This document shows, piece after piece, positions 1-6,581 of a stretch of DNA of 23,419 nt. Source of the stretch: a virus. The notes beneath the pieces are model-generated. The model was not told where the DNA came from, did no database searches, and saw only the letters and a list, made by a program, of their open reading frames with translations. Location: positions 1 to 23,419 of the IMG/VR virus record IMGVR_UViG_3300037502_001335; one strand, 5' to 3'. The translations under genes and the position numbers were made by a program. The number at the start of each line of letters is the position of its first letter. Position 1 is the first letter of the stretch.

Positions 1-165
1 TGCCTTGGCCTCGATTGCCAAGAAGGTTCCCCCTGCGCAGCAGAGGAAGTCAGGAACTCCCGCGTTGCCGTAGCCCGTGCCGATGGGCATAGCGTAGTAC
101 ACGTTGTACTGTTTGAGCAAAGCCTTGATCTTGGCTTTGACTTTTGCCTCGGGTGTTGCGGCCAT
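1..165 (-). CDS. VRR-NUC-type nuclease, N-terminal part (cut by window edge)
   Basis: The visible 55 residues begin MAATPEAKVKAKIKALLK and contain a GxPDF motif (residues 36-40) followed by an IEAKA motif (51-55). This spacing of a PD and an E-x-K pair is the core of the VRR-NUC branch of the PD-(D/E)XK nucleases. In phages these proteins are thought to cut branched or flapped DNA during replication and recombination. The ATG is preceded by AGGG four bases upstream. It lies downstream of a dedicated promoter (195-222), so it is not simply the tail of the operon to its right. The C-terminal part lies outside the window, so total length and the rest of the active site cannot be checked. The family call is fairly sure; the exact DNA substrate is not known. 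Confidence 0.8.
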   Translation of the reverse strand, partial: MAATPEAKVKAKIKALLKQYNVYYAMPIGTGYGNAGVPDFLCCAGGTFLAIEAKA

Positions 166-194
166 CTAACCCTCCAATTGATTTCAGGGGGGCT

Positions 195-222
195 AGTGTA
201 TCAGGCGCTTTTACTTTGTCAA
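195..222 (-). promoter_or_regulatory. Sigma70-type promoter for the VRR-NUC gene
   Basis: Read leftward, a consensus -35 TTGACA (217-222) is followed by a 16-base spacer and a TACACT -10 (195-200) preceded by TG, an extended -10 arrangement. It fires toward the nuclease start at 165 and sits just after the terminator at 234-255, so the nuclease has its own transcription unit. Confidence 0.7.
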
Positions 223-233
223 GCACCAGACGC

Positions 234-255
234 AAAAAAGCCGCCCGAAGGCGGC
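234..255 (-). terminator. Rho-independent terminator of the leftward operon
   Basis: On the minus strand a perfect 6-bp GC stem (GCCGCC/GGCGGC, 240-255) with a 4-base TTCG loop is followed by six T (complement of 234-239). It lies 22 bases past the stop of the DUF3310 gene and would end the long leftward transcript. Confidence 0.85.
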
Positions 256-267
256 TTAGGGAAAGTA

Positions 268-282
268 CCTAACAATGTTAGG
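268..282. repeat. Palindrome copy 1 (CCTAACAATGTTAGG)
   Basis: Perfect 15-base odd palindrome. The TAA stop of the DUF3310 gene lies inside it, and it sits just before the terminator at 234-255. Confidence 0.9.
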
Positions 283-760
283 CGTGTTCAATCGCTCGGT
301 CCAGATACCAGCGGGCCTTCTCCAAGTCCTGCCTGCGGTTGCCCTTGTGGTCGGCACGAGTGATGTACTTGACCGCGTTGCCTAGATGATAGCCAAGCCC
401 TTTGGCCTCGATGAAGTCGATTGTCTCGATCCCACCGACCTTGTAGTGCGCCGGGTGGTTGACCAAGTCGGCTACGGGTTCTTCCGTCGTAGCAATCGTT
501 GGCAGCGGCTCAGACGAGGACATCACCGCGACGGTTTGCCATGTTTCGCGTGTTTTGTGGGCAAGCTCAGCGGCTGTGATTGCCCGCTGGTACGCAATTT
601 CTCCCTGCTCAGCGTCCTGTTTCAATTTTTTCATCTGCGACTTGATTGTGTAGACGTAGGGTACGCTCACGTTGAACTTGTTTGCTATCTCAGATGCTTT
701 ATCGCCTGGGTACTTTGTGACGTGTGCGCGAATTTTTGCTGCGAGTGATGTTTTAGCCAT
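278..760 (-). CDS. HTH plus DUF3310 protein
   Basis: 160 residues. The N-terminus (about 8-46) looks like a helix-turn-helix domain (ASEIANKFNVSVPYVYTIKSQMKKL). After a low-complexity linker, residues 101-157 match the DUF3310 family: NHPAHYKVGGIETIDFIEAK, then LGNAVKYITRA and DLEKARWYLDRAIE. DUF3310 is a common phage domain of uncertain biochemistry, often annotated as nucleotide-kinase-like. The fusion to an HTH is seen in other phages and could make it DNA-binding. I chose the ATG at 760 because AGGAG lies 8 bases upstream. The in-frame ATG at 766 gives an ATGA overlap with the upstream gene but sits only 2 bases from AGGAG. It is the last gene before the terminator. Confidence 0.85.
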   Translation of the reverse strand: MAKTSLAAKIRAHVTKYPGDKASEIANKFNVSVPYVYTIKSQMKKLKQDAEQGEIAYQRAITAAELAHKTRETWQTVAVMSSSEPLPTIATTEEPVADLVNHPAHYKVGGIETIDFIEAKGLGYHLGNAVKYITRADHKGNRRQDLEKARWYLDRAIEHA

Positions 761-762
761 GT

Positions 763-966
763 TCATTTCTCCTGTGTTTGGCTGTTGACGTAGTCGGTAA
801 GGATTTCTCTCATCTTGGCCTGCTTTGTCTCGGCGAAGTGCGTGGTGAAGTAGTCCATCACATCCTTCGGTAGACGCAAGCTCGTGCAAAGGAGCGCGGG
901 TTTCTTACCGGGTCCGCGCCCCTTGCGTTTCTTGATCGGTTTGAGTTCTTCAATTCCTGTAGTCAA
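763..966 (-). CDS. Small ribbon-helix-helix-like protein, TTG start
   Basis: 67 residues with a basic N-terminus (IKKRKGRGPGKK) and then LLCTSLRLPKDVMDYFTTHF plus QAKMREILTDYV, a strand-helix-helix pattern like Arc/BrnA-type ribbon-helix-helix DNA-binding proteins. The start is TTG, supported by GGAGG seven bases upstream, and it overlaps the upstream stop as TTGA. A role as a small repressor or antitoxin-like DNA binder is plausible but inferred; no toxin partner is visible next to it. Confidence 0.7.
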   Translation of the reverse strand: MTTGIEELKPIKKRKGRGPGKKPALLCTSLRLPKDVMDYFTTHFAETKQAKMREILTDYVNSQTQEK

Positions 967-1127
967 AATGGTGCCTCCTCTGCACTGTTGCGTTGCTGCA
1001 TCTTGTACTGCCTGTGCGCTTTCTCAAGCAGCTTTGGGTCCATCCTTGTGAACGGCCAATGGGTTCTCACCTTCTCTTGAAGGTCAAGCTTGCGCGGTTT
1101 TTTGGTGTCTGCACCGTCACTTTGCAC
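963..1127 (-). CDS. Hypothetical small basic protein, GTG start
   Basis: 54 residues, lysine/arginine-rich, no family recognised (KKPRKLDLQEKVRTHWPFTRMDPKLLEKAHRQYKMQQR). I chose the GTG at 1127, which has AGGG six bases upstream and an 11-base overlap with the upstream gene. A TTG seven codons earlier (1148) has no ribosome binding site. Reality is supported mainly by its place in the coupled gene train and the TTGA junction at its end. Confidence 0.6.
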   Translation of the reverse strand: MQSDGADTKKPRKLDLQEKVRTHWPFTRMDPKLLEKAHRQYKMQQRNSAEEAPF

Positions 1128-1323
1128 GGTTTTCCCTGTCTCTGGCAAGCGCCAGCGTTAAACGGTTGGGGTACTTGTTGGCCGCCATGATGCGATTGAT
1201 GTATATGCTTACGGTTCTTTTGGACAGACCAAGCTTACGCGCCACGAGGTCGGTTTCTCCAAGCTCACAAAGCACGTCAAGCAGTTGTGCCTCGCGCTCA
1301 GTCAGTAGCAGTTGTTTGGGCAT
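1117..1323 (-). CDS. LuxR/GerE-type HTH DNA-binding protein
   Basis: 68 residues that are essentially a stand-alone LuxR-type helix-turn-helix: LTEREAQLLDVLCELGETDLVARKLGLSKRTVSIYINRIM (about 7-47). The LT-x-RE-x-x-L start and the LGLSKRTVSIYI recognition-helix region fit the GerE/sigma-4-like fold. There is no receiver or ligand domain, as is common for small phage regulators. It starts one base after the TGA of the upstream gene (TGACATG); there is no strong Shine-Dalgarno, so translation probably depends on coupling. It is one candidate for the protein that reads the dispersed palindromes; that link is inference. Confidence 0.75.
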   Translation of the reverse strand: MPKQLLLTEREAQLLDVLCELGETDLVARKLGLSKRTVSIYINRIMAANKYPNRLTLALARDRENRAK

Positions 1324-1324
1324 G

Positions 1325-1585
1325 TCACTTGTTTGCAGGGCATTCGCGCCCCTGTTTGCAGTTGTTGTTGTAAGGCGGGCAAGTGGTTGATGGGGCCGCT
1401 ATTTTCCCGAGTTCTTCTGCGGCTCGTTGCATGGTGTAGTCAAACGTCCATCGGTGCTTGGGGTCAAGCCTGCACATCGCCTCATAGATGGGTTTGGCAA
1501 GGTTCCACAGTTGATCTCTCTGGCGCAGGGCACAGGCTGGCCGTTGACACCCAAAGTGGCAGGAATGGATGTCATCGTGTTTCAT
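1325..1585 (-). CDS. Hypothetical cysteine-rich small protein
   Basis: 86 residues with seven cysteines in two groups (CHFGCQRPAC near the N-terminus; CPPYNNNCKQGRECP at the C-terminus), suggesting metal binding. No family recognised. It overlaps the upstream gene by ATGA and has no good Shine-Dalgarno, so it is probably translated by re-initiation. Confidence 0.65.
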   Translation of the reverse strand: MKHDDIHSCHFGCQRPACALRQRDQLWNLAKPIYEAMCRLDPKHRWTFDYTMQRAAEELGKIAAPSTTCPPYNNNCKQGRECPANK

Positions 1586-1797
1586 TTGCTTTGTTCCCCG
1601 GCTTCGTATCCTTGTTTAAACCCATCGTCCCACGCCCGATGCCATGCTTGACACCACAGTTCGTACCAGCCCCTGCCGATGGGGAAATCAAACGGCGGCT
1701 CTTCTTTTGCAAAGTCTTTAACGTCCTTGCGCTTGATGAAGGCTTCCCACGCTTTGTCACGAGCCTTGTCGTGGATGGGTATGTCGTCGAGTCTCAT
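1582..1797 (-). CDS. Hypothetical small acidic/aromatic protein
   Basis: 71 residues, rich in Trp and charged residues (GWYELWCQAWHRAWDDGFKQGYEAG). No known domain recognised. The ATG at 1797 has GGAG seven bases upstream and an ATGA overlap with the upstream gene. Its role is unknown. Confidence 0.7.
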   Translation of the reverse strand: MRLDDIPIHDKARDKAWEAFIKRKDVKDFAKEEPPFDFPIGRGWYELWCQAWHRAWDDGFKQGYEAGEQSK

Positions 1798-2099
1798 TTC
1801 TTCACTCCAAATGCTTCACGGATTAGGTCGGCAGAATGCCACGGCTCGGCTTCGTATGCAATCTCAGCGCAGCGGTCCGCAACTTGCCACTCCAACTCTC
1901 TGAGCAGGTCTTCAACCGTATCACCGTGGCCGGTGGCGTAGCCCTTGGTCATCATCCACTGGGCCACCTTGTTGCGCTCGGCTGCTTGGGCCATGTGGAA
2001 GAAGCGTTCAAGCTGGTCATCTTCAAACGACCAATCAGGGAAGTCAGGGTTGCGTTCTGCGCCAGCCTCACGCGCCATGCGGATGATGTCTTCTTTCAT
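1794..2099 (-). CDS. 'IIRMAREAG' family protein, copy A
   Basis: 101 residues with the start MKEDIIRMAREAGAE and a second conserved block LERFFHMAQAAERNKVAQWM. This small family is recurrent in phages of Gram-negative bacteria; its function is unknown. The start at 2099 is set by GGAG five bases upstream and an ATGA overlap. It is paralogous to the gene at 2314-2622: both conserved blocks are shared almost unchanged at the DNA level (around 1981-2010 against 2468-2497, and 2066-2090 against 2587-2611). Confidence 0.8.
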   Translation of the reverse strand: MKEDIIRMAREAGAERNPDFPDWSFEDDQLERFFHMAQAAERNKVAQWMMTKGYATGHGDTVEDLLRELEWQVADRCAEIAYEAEPWHSADLIREAFGVKK

Positions 2100-2317
2100 G
2101 CTTGCTCCTTTTTCCACTTCTCTATCACCTCGTAACGGGCCTGTATGATGGGCGCAGCGCAGTCATTACACATTTCAGCCGTGTAACCGATCTGATAGGT
2201 GTAGTGGTTTTTTGGTCGTGGGAACTCGCCAAGCAGGTAGTTGGCGCATTCATAAACTTCCACGTCAATTTTCTGTTTGCACAGGTCACAGATGTGCGTG
2301 TAGGTCAGGCGGATCAT
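2096..2317 (-). CDS. Small zinc-ribbon-like protein
   Basis: 73 residues with two CxxC pairs (CDLC near residue 9 and CNDC near residue 52), the layout of a small treble-clef or zinc-ribbon protein. The start at 2317 has a G-rich Shine-Dalgarno (GGGGG, spacing 5) and an ATGA overlap. It lies between the two paralogous 'IIRMAREAG' genes. Function unknown. Confidence 0.7.
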   Translation of the reverse strand: MIRLTYTHICDLCKQKIDVEVYECANYLLGEFPRPKNHYTYQIGYTAEMCNDCAAPIIQARYEVIEKWKKEQA

Positions 2318-2622
2318 GATTGCCCCCTTGCTCGGATGGCGGCGGCGTATGTCGGCCAAGCCAACAAAGTGTTTTTGTCCTCACACACCTTCGCACACGC
2401 CTCGCGCTCGGCCTCAACAGCCTTGGCAATCAATTCATCCCACCGCATACTTCGTGCCTCGCGCTCGGCTGCCTGGGCCATGTGGAAAAAGCGTTCAATC
2501 TGCGCAAGTTCCTCGATTTCGGAGTCGCACAAAGCACCTTCCTTGCCGCCGTACAAGTGCAGAATTACAGCACTGCGCAGACCCGCCTCACGCGCCATGC
2601 GGATGATGTATTCGCGGGTCAT
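2314..2622 (-). CDS. 'IIRMAREAG' family protein, copy B
   Basis: 102 residues: MTREYIIRMAREAGLRS, then an insert containing LYGGKEGALCDSE, then IERFFHMAQAAEREARSMRWDELIAKAVEAEREACAKVCEDKNTLLAWPTYAAAIRARG. The tail resembles the C-terminal stretch common in this phage family. The start at 2622 forms ATGA with the upstream gene and has a GA-rich leader (GGGGAAGAAG). It is a duplicate of the gene at 1794-2099; the two differ in the middle and at the C-terminus. Unknown function. Confidence 0.8.
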   Translation of the reverse strand: MTREYIIRMAREAGLRSAVILHLYGGKEGALCDSEIEELAQIERFFHMAQAAEREARSMRWDELIAKAVEAEREACAKVCEDKNTLLAWPTYAAAIRARGQS

Positions 2623-2858
2623 ATCTTCTTCCCCACATATCTTCTCCGTGTGCCACAAGCTGCACACTTGTCGCCTACAAAGTCGTGGTCTCGGACTTCG
2701 CCAAGCATCCCGCACAGGTGAGCGCCGAACAGCCCTGCCAGACCCATCAGGTAACTCCCATCGGGCGCATGAAACAATTGTGGGTAGCCTTCGGTGAAGT
2801 ACTCATACTCCAAGGGGTGGCGCGGGAGTGCCCTCTGATCGGGGAATGGTTCAGTCAT
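2619..2858 (-). CDS. Hypothetical protein with C-terminal CxxC
   Basis: 79 residues; N-terminal MTEPFPDQRALPRHPLEYEYF, a Gly/Leu-rich middle (GLAGLFGAHLCGMLGE), and a C-terminal KCAACGTRRRYV motif that could bind metal. No family recognised. The start at 2858 is supported by AGGA four bases upstream and an ATGA overlap. Confidence 0.65.
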   Translation of the reverse strand: MTEPFPDQRALPRHPLEYEYFTEGYPQLFHAPDGSYLMGLAGLFGAHLCGMLGEVRDHDFVGDKCAACGTRRRYVGKKI

Positions 2859-3067
2859 GTTTTCCTCGCTTTCAGCATGGCATCGGCCACTGCGTATGCA
2901 GACTTGGCCCAGATCGGAAATAGTTCTTCTGCTGACTGGTTGCCCCACACCCGACCCATCAAACCCTGCATCGCCTTGGCCGCGAAGTAGTCGCGCAGGG
3001 TCATGCCTTCTTTGGATGTGTGATTTTGTGGACTCGGAAACGCTGGCCCACCCGTGTCTTTACTCAT
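2855..3067 (-). CDS. Small phage protein of the 'GMTLRDYFAAKAM' type
   Basis: 70 residues: MSKDTGGPAFPSP, then EGMTLRDYFAAKAMQGLM, then YAVADAMLKAR. This pattern (GGPAFP followed by GMTLRDYFAAKA) is familiar from many phages and prophages of Gram-negative hosts; no function is established. It overlaps the upstream gene by 8 bases; AGGA lies upstream at a long spacing. Confidence 0.75.
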   Translation of the reverse strand: MSKDTGGPAFPSPQNHTSKEGMTLRDYFAAKAMQGLMGRVWGNQSAEELFPIWAKSAYAVADAMLKARKT

Positions 3068-3326
3068 GATTCTTCTTCCTCAAATAAAACTCCATCGCAA
3101 TGCGGTATGGGTCAAGCGCAGGTAGCGGTCGGTCGTTGAAGAAATAGTATGTCGGCTTGCCCTCGTCCACCGACGTAACAACTGCCCCATCAACAACGTG
3201 GTGATACCTCGTTTCTTCAACCCGAATGGTGTAACCCTCCAACCGTGCCACAGCCAACTTCAACTCAAGGCTGCCAATCGGCACATAGTTCTTGATGGTG
3301 TCGTATTTCCCAATCAGTTCAGTCAT
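3060..3326 (-). CDS. Hypothetical protein with NinX-like N-terminal motif
   Basis: 88 residues. The segment LELKLAVARLEGYTI recalls the 'L-x-AVAxxEG' motif of NinX/DUF2591 proteins, but the rest does not clearly fit, so this is a weak resemblance. The start at 3326 has an excellent GGAG at spacing 7. Unlike most neighbours it is separated from the upstream gene by a short gap rather than an overlap. Confidence 0.7.
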   Translation of the reverse strand: MTELIGKYDTIKNYVPIGSLELKLAVARLEGYTIRVEETRYHHVVDGAVVTSVDEGKPTYYFFNDRPLPALDPYRIAMEFYLRKKNHE

Positions 3327-3338
3327 GATTCTTCTCCT

Positions 3339-3764
3339 TCAGTCGTTGTCAACCAACCCATTGCGGGTGTCGTCCTTGATGTACGAGGGCGCAGGTGCTG
3401 CGGGTGAAGATTTATCCAAAGCCCTGCAAATTTCAGTCCAAACAAGAGTTGGGGTATTGCGCTGGATATACCCAACTGCTGCGGCCAATGCCGACGAGCG
3501 AGTTTCTGCCCAACAAACCGGGCAAAATTCTGGCCCTGCCTCGCAATGCGCCACCGGCTCCTGCTCTGGCTGCACAGGTGCTGCGGGTGGGGTGGTGTCG
3601 TCTTCTGCCCACACCGACTCAAGTGCTTGGCTCCACGGCACAGGTGCCTGCTTTTTGGCCTCCGCGATTGCGGTGCGGAGGCACTTCACAATGTCTGCTT
3701 GACCAACTACGCCGCCCATTTCAATCAGGTCGATAACTGCCTCTACTGCTTCAATGAGTGTCAT
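3339..3764 (-). CDS. Hypothetical proline/alanine-rich protein
   Basis: 141 residues. The N-terminus (MTLIEAVEAVIDLIEMGGVVGQADIVKCLRTAIAEAKK) is helical; the middle is Pro/Ala/Glu-rich and probably unstructured (TTPPAAPVQPEQEPVA); then come CxVC-like cysteines (FCPVC) and another helix. The start at 3764 is set by a G-rich Shine-Dalgarno (GGGTGGGGA) and ATGA overlap; an upstream in-frame ATG lacks this support. Function unknown. Confidence 0.7.
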   Translation of the reverse strand: MTLIEAVEAVIDLIEMGGVVGQADIVKCLRTAIAEAKKQAPVPWSQALESVWAEDDTTPPAAPVQPEQEPVAHCEAGPEFCPVCWAETRSSALAAAVGYIQRNTPTLVWTEICRALDKSSPAAPAPSYIKDDTRNGLVDND

Positions 3765-3967
3765 TCCCCACCCCCAGCAATCCACACAGCAGTGCCGCCA
3801 GTGTGTTCAAAGTCTTCCGTCTTCAGGCGTATGTACGCCTGTCCAGCTACACCCGCGTTTTGAACGTAGCCCTGGATGCCCCAGGACTTGACTTCGGTTA
3901 CCACCACTAGGCAAGCCCCAAACATCTCTTTGTCAGGGTTGACTTGCACGATGTCGCCAATGTTCAT
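3761..3967 (-). CDS. Small beta-rich phage protein
   Basis: 68 residues: MNIGDIVQVNPDKEMFGACLVVVTEVKSWGIQGYVQNAG...AYIRLKTEDFEHTGGTAVWI. The GD-x-VQVNP start and VVTE-x-KSWG-x-QGYV core look like a small SH3-like barrel and are familiar in phage genomes; no function is established. It has GGAG at spacing 6 and an ATGA junction. Confidence 0.75.
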   Translation of the reverse strand: MNIGDIVQVNPDKEMFGACLVVVTEVKSWGIQGYVQNAGVAGQAYIRLKTEDFEHTGGTAVWIAGGGE

Positions 3968-4164
3968 TTGATCCTCCAGAGCCTGATGGAGCCATCTTCC
4001 ACTGTTCGGGTTGCGAACTCCACGCCATGCTTATCTGCGTAGCGTTTGGCGGCAATCCAAGCGGTAACTCGTTTGATGTTGGTGGGCAGCACGAAGCTGT
4101 CGCCGACTTCCATCTGGGCAAACGGGAAGCTAGTTGGCATCGGAATGCCTTTTTCGATCTTCAT
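3964..4164 (-). CDS. Small conserved phage protein
   Basis: 66 residues: MKIEKGIPMPTSFPFAQMEVGDSFVLPTN...AAKRYADKHGVEFATRTVEDGSIRLWRIK. The layout 'KGIPxP...FPF-x-xMEVGDSF...A-x-x-YA-x-xHG-x-x-F-x-T-R' recurs in phage genomes with no assigned role. GGAG lies 8 bases upstream; ATGA overlap with the gene to its right. Confidence 0.75.
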   Translation of the reverse strand: MKIEKGIPMPTSFPFAQMEVGDSFVLPTNIKRVTAWIAAKRYADKHGVEFATRTVEDGSIRLWRIK

Positions 4165-4400
4165 TTCTTGTTTCTCCTTTTCCGGTATGGCACCATGCTT
4201 GGCATCTCTACAGTCATCTGTTCGGGTGTTGCAGCACTATGCGCTGCTGCTTTCTCTGTGTATGGCAGTGAAGGCTCAACGCCGCCCTTCCTCTTCTCGT
4301 TGACGATTCGGCTGGCCTGATAAGCCGCTCGGCGCGAAGTCTCAATGTCCTTCAGGCTGATCTGCGGCTTGTAGTTCCGCCAATCAAACGGGTCATTCAT
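4161..4400 (-). CDS. Hypothetical small protein
   Basis: 79 residues, MNDPFDWRNYKPQISLKDIETSRRAAYQASRIVNEKRK with a basic C-terminus (YRKRRNKK). No family recognised. The start at 4400 follows GGAGG at spacing 5 and forms ATGA with the upstream gene. Confidence 0.7.
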   Translation of the reverse strand: MNDPFDWRNYKPQISLKDIETSRRAAYQASRIVNEKRKGGVEPSLPYTEKAAAHSAATPEQMTVEMPSMVPYRKRRNKK

Positions 4401-4582
4401 TTGACCCTCCGCATTGCCATCCATTCGGGCTCTTTGGACTCCAGGGGCGGCGGTGCCTTTCGTAACTCACTGGGCGGCACCCAGCCGTACTTGCGCCACA
4501 GCTTTTGAACATCTGCGCCTGATGTCCACTTGAAGTCGGGATGTCCAACAGGAATCCACGGGTCTGATCTTCTTGCGTTCAT
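4397..4582 (-). CDS. Hypothetical small protein
   Basis: 61 residues: MNARRSDPWIPVGHPDFKWTSGADVQKLWRKYGWVPPSE. The 'V-x-x-x-WRKYGWVPPSE' motif is reminiscent of short phage proteins of unknown role. The start at 4582 has GGAG upstream and an ATGA overlap with the 294-aa gene; longer starts would run far into that gene. Confidence 0.7.
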   Translation of the reverse strand: MNARRSDPWIPVGHPDFKWTSGADVQKLWRKYGWVPPSELRKAPPPLESKEPEWMAMRRVK

Positions 4583-5463
4583 TTGCCTTCTCCTTGTGTT
4601 GCTGCATCTAACAGTAAAACAAAACATTCGGGGTCCACTCTGCAACCTACGCCTTGTATGACGTTGTCGTCTTCTACCAACTTGAGTAAACCGAGCTTGC
4701 CCCTCATCCACGCGGGGAGCGTAGTATCATCAAAAATTTCCACCTTGTCACGCACTTTGACAACGTAATGTACGCCCTCACGCAAAACAAGCGCACACTC
4801 CTGACTAGCAAACGCTTTCCTCGCCTGATCAATCGTGAGCATCTCAGCCTTACGTTGCTCGTATTCAGGCAGTAGGTTTTGTTTGTTGGTCGTCTTCAAG
4901 AACTCAACGAACTGCTCCCTAACACTGTTAGCAAAGATGACCGAACTGTCGCGCACGGACGAATAAAGTTCTCGAACTTTGTGCTCTTTGTCCGACTTCT
5001 GCCTATCCAACAAGCGTCTTGTTAGCTCCTCTACTTTGTCAAACCGCTCACCCGTACTCTTCGCAAAGAAGTGCTTCTTGATTGCCGCCAGAGCCTTTGT
5101 CGCATCGTGGGTGCAGTACGAACTTCTGCGCTCCCTTAGCTTCCGGAGCCTGTCGTTCGTAATCAAGAATCCATAGTCGTTGCGGAACCAATGCCACCTG
5201 ACCTCGCCTAGCTCTTCCCCATTGCAAAATATCTTGATGCTGTCAATGGTCTTCCCGTCATAGGCAAGGTCTATCACCTTAAACTTCCACGAGGGCCTGA
5301 TCGTGGCAAGCCTCACAAACAACTCGTTGTACGGAACCCGAGCCTTCAGGTCTGCTTTGGACAGAGTAACGCCATCTTTGCGGCGGTGTTCTACTAACTC
5401 AGGGGCCAGCACCACGCTGTCTAACGCGAGCATGTCCAGGGTTGTTGGGGGTAACGTCTTCAT
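4579..5463 (-). CDS. Hypothetical 294-aa phage protein
   Basis: 294 residues, no domain recognised. It is charged and probably cytoplasmic, with a helical central part (KHFFAKSTGERFDKVEELTRRLLDRQKSDKEHKVRELYSSVRDS). The start ATG at 5463 has AGGAG at spacing 5; a GTG two codons earlier overlaps the Shine-Dalgarno and is less likely. It follows the DUF3150-like gene by 9 bases and may belong to the AAA+/VWA module by position. A palindrome copy (4919-4931) lies in its coding sequence, encoding ANSV. Confidence 0.75.
   Translation of the reverse strand: MKTLPPTTLDMLALDSVVLAPELVEHRRKDGVTLSKADLKARVPYNELFVRLATIRPSWKFKVIDLAYDGKTIDSIKIFCNGEELGEVRWHWFRNDYGFLITNDRLRKLRERRSSYCTHDATKALAAIKKHFFAKSTGERFDKVEELTRRLLDRQKSDKEHKVRELYSSVRDSSVIFANSVREQFVEFLKTTNKQNLLPEYEQRKAEMLTIDQARKAFASQECALVLREGVHYVVKVRDKVEIFDDTTLPAWMRGKLGLLKLVEDDNVIQGVGCRVDPECFVLLLDAATQGEGK
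4919..4931. repeat. Palindrome copy 2 (CTAACACTGTTAG), intragenic
   Basis: Perfect 13-base odd palindrome with centre C/G inside the 294-aa gene; it encodes ANSV on the minus strand, followed by R. Confidence 0.85.
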
Positions 5464-5472
5464 CTTCACTCC

Positions 5473-6327
5473 TTAGAAATTGAACTTGTTCAAAATGTCA
5501 TCTACCTTCGACTTCAACTGCTTGCGGCAGTCGGCATCCTCTTTGATGCCCTCCATGTCTGCACCTAACATTGTTAGCTCAAGCTGACGCCGTGCCTCCT
5601 CCAACTTCGGGTCATTGGTGATGTTGAGCTTGGTGAGCAGGGAGCACAACTCCAGTGGGTTGCTGATAAGTGTGTCGTGGTAACGCTTCTTCCCGTCGTC
5701 ACCCTCCACATCTGTCAACTTCTTGGAGATGACATCCAACTCGGCGTGTAGCCTCTCCCACGGTTCACGACATGCTTCAGCCAATTTTTCGCGTTGCTGT
5801 GACTCAAACGTCACCACCAGTTCCCTCATGTCCTCGGCAGGCACATCGAGGCGAAAGTCCCCCGCCTCGGGCACAGGCTTGACCGTGCGGCGAAACCCAA
5901 ACTTGTGCTTGACCTCCTCAAGCTCCGGGTAGTCCTCTGCCTTGTACAGCCCCTGCAATGCATTGGGAGCCTCGGCCACCAGACGCGGATACTCGATGAA
6001 GAAGTTGTTGCACATGAGGTTGAACGTGTGTTCAAAGTTATTCATCGTGGTCTTGTAGTCCATGAACAACTTGGTCGGCAGCAGCCTCTCGCCCTTGTCG
6101 GCCCACGGCAGCGTGTGCTGGTTGTGATACAGCCGCGCCCGCGCCGCAAACTTCTCGATGTCTTTGCGTAGGCTCGTACCCGCAAACAGATTCTTCTTGG
6201 TCTGCGATGCCCCACGCACCGCCCCCGCGTCGATGTTCACCTTGTCGGTGATCTCTCGGTCTACCTTGCTGGCAGGCCACACGCTGATGTTCAACTCCAC
6301 TAACACTGCTGATGCGCTAATACTCAT
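5473..6327 (-). CDS. DUF3150-like protein of the AAA+/VWA module
   Basis: 284 residues. The start MSISASAVLVELNISVWPASKVDREITDKV and following KDIEKFAARARLYHNQHTLPWADKGERLLPTKLF resemble DUF3150 proteins, which occur in phages and integrative elements next to CobS/MoxR-like AAA+ ATPases and VWA proteins. I recognise the pattern but cannot confirm it without a profile search. The C-terminal half is rich in charged helices. GGAG lies upstream of the ATG, and ATGA joins it to the upstream gene. The genes for the AAA+ and VWA partners lie 3.8 and 0.7 kb upstream in the same direction. A palindrome copy (5565-5577) lies in its coding sequence, encoding LTML. Confidence 0.7.
   Translation of the reverse strand: MSISASAVLVELNISVWPASKVDREITDKVNIDAGAVRGASQTKKNLFAGTSLRKDIEKFAARARLYHNQHTLPWADKGERLLPTKLFMDYKTTMNNFEHTFNLMCNNFFIEYPRLVAEAPNALQGLYKAEDYPELEEVKHKFGFRRTVKPVPEAGDFRLDVPAEDMRELVVTFESQQREKLAEACREPWERLHAELDVISKKLTDVEGDDGKKRYHDTLISNPLELCSLLTKLNITNDPKLEEARRQLELTMLGADMEGIKEDADCRKQLKSKVDDILNKFNF
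5565..5577. repeat. Palindrome copy 3 (CTAACATTGTTAG), intragenic
   Basis: Perfect 13-base odd palindrome inside the DUF3150-like gene, read in frame as LTML. Confidence 0.9.
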
Positions 6328-6581
6328 TTCAGTTCTCCTTCAAAAGTTTCAAAGTCCCGGTGCTCCACACCGAAAAGTTTTACCGCCCCTACCACACCTA
6401 ACTTTGTTAGGTTGCGGAGTGGTTCTCCGTACACCATACTGCCTCCTAGCCCTCTGTAATAGACGGGCTGCACAAAGAACCGCCACGGCTTCCACCACAT
6501 GCGGGCAACTACGACACCCAAGACCGGGTTGCCCCAATCTCCGATGCTTGCCATATAGAAGGTTCCCGGTTGTAGCTTCAT
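6324..6581 (-). CDS. Hypothetical small aromatic-rich protein
   Basis: 85 residues: MKLQPGTFYMASIGDWGNPVLGVVVARMWWKPWRFFVQPVYYRGLGGSMVYGE. Rich in Trp, Phe and Tyr, but no clear transmembrane segment. No family recognised. Start and upstream stop overlap as TGATG; AGGGAAG lies just upstream. Its last codons (FETFEGELK) repeat those around the end of the region upstream of its start (FETFEGRL), suggesting a duplicated translation-initiation segment. Confidence 0.7.
   Translation of the reverse strand: MKLQPGTFYMASIGDWGNPVLGVVVARMWWKPWRFFVQPVYYRGLGGSMVYGEPLRNLTKLGVVGAVKLFGVEHRDFETFEGELK
6398..6410. repeat. Palindrome copy 4 (imperfect centre), intragenic
   Basis: CTAAC-TTT-GTTAG: both arms are intact (CCTAAC/GTTAGG with flanks) but the central ANT is changed. 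It encodes LTKL in the 85-aa gene. Confidence 0.75.

Noticed and set aside
240-279. Short frame starting at the central ATG of palindrome copy 1
   Set aside because: It reads straight through the rho-independent terminator and lacks a good binding site, although the stop/start layout matches the one at 13138-13150.
1312-1941. 209-aa plus-strand reading frame
   Set aside because: It is antisense to coupled small genes; the translated sequence shows no recognisable motif.
2102-2797. 231-aa plus-strand reading frame
   Set aside because: It is antisense to four coupled leftward genes with ribosome binding sites; it has no domain and no binding site of its own.
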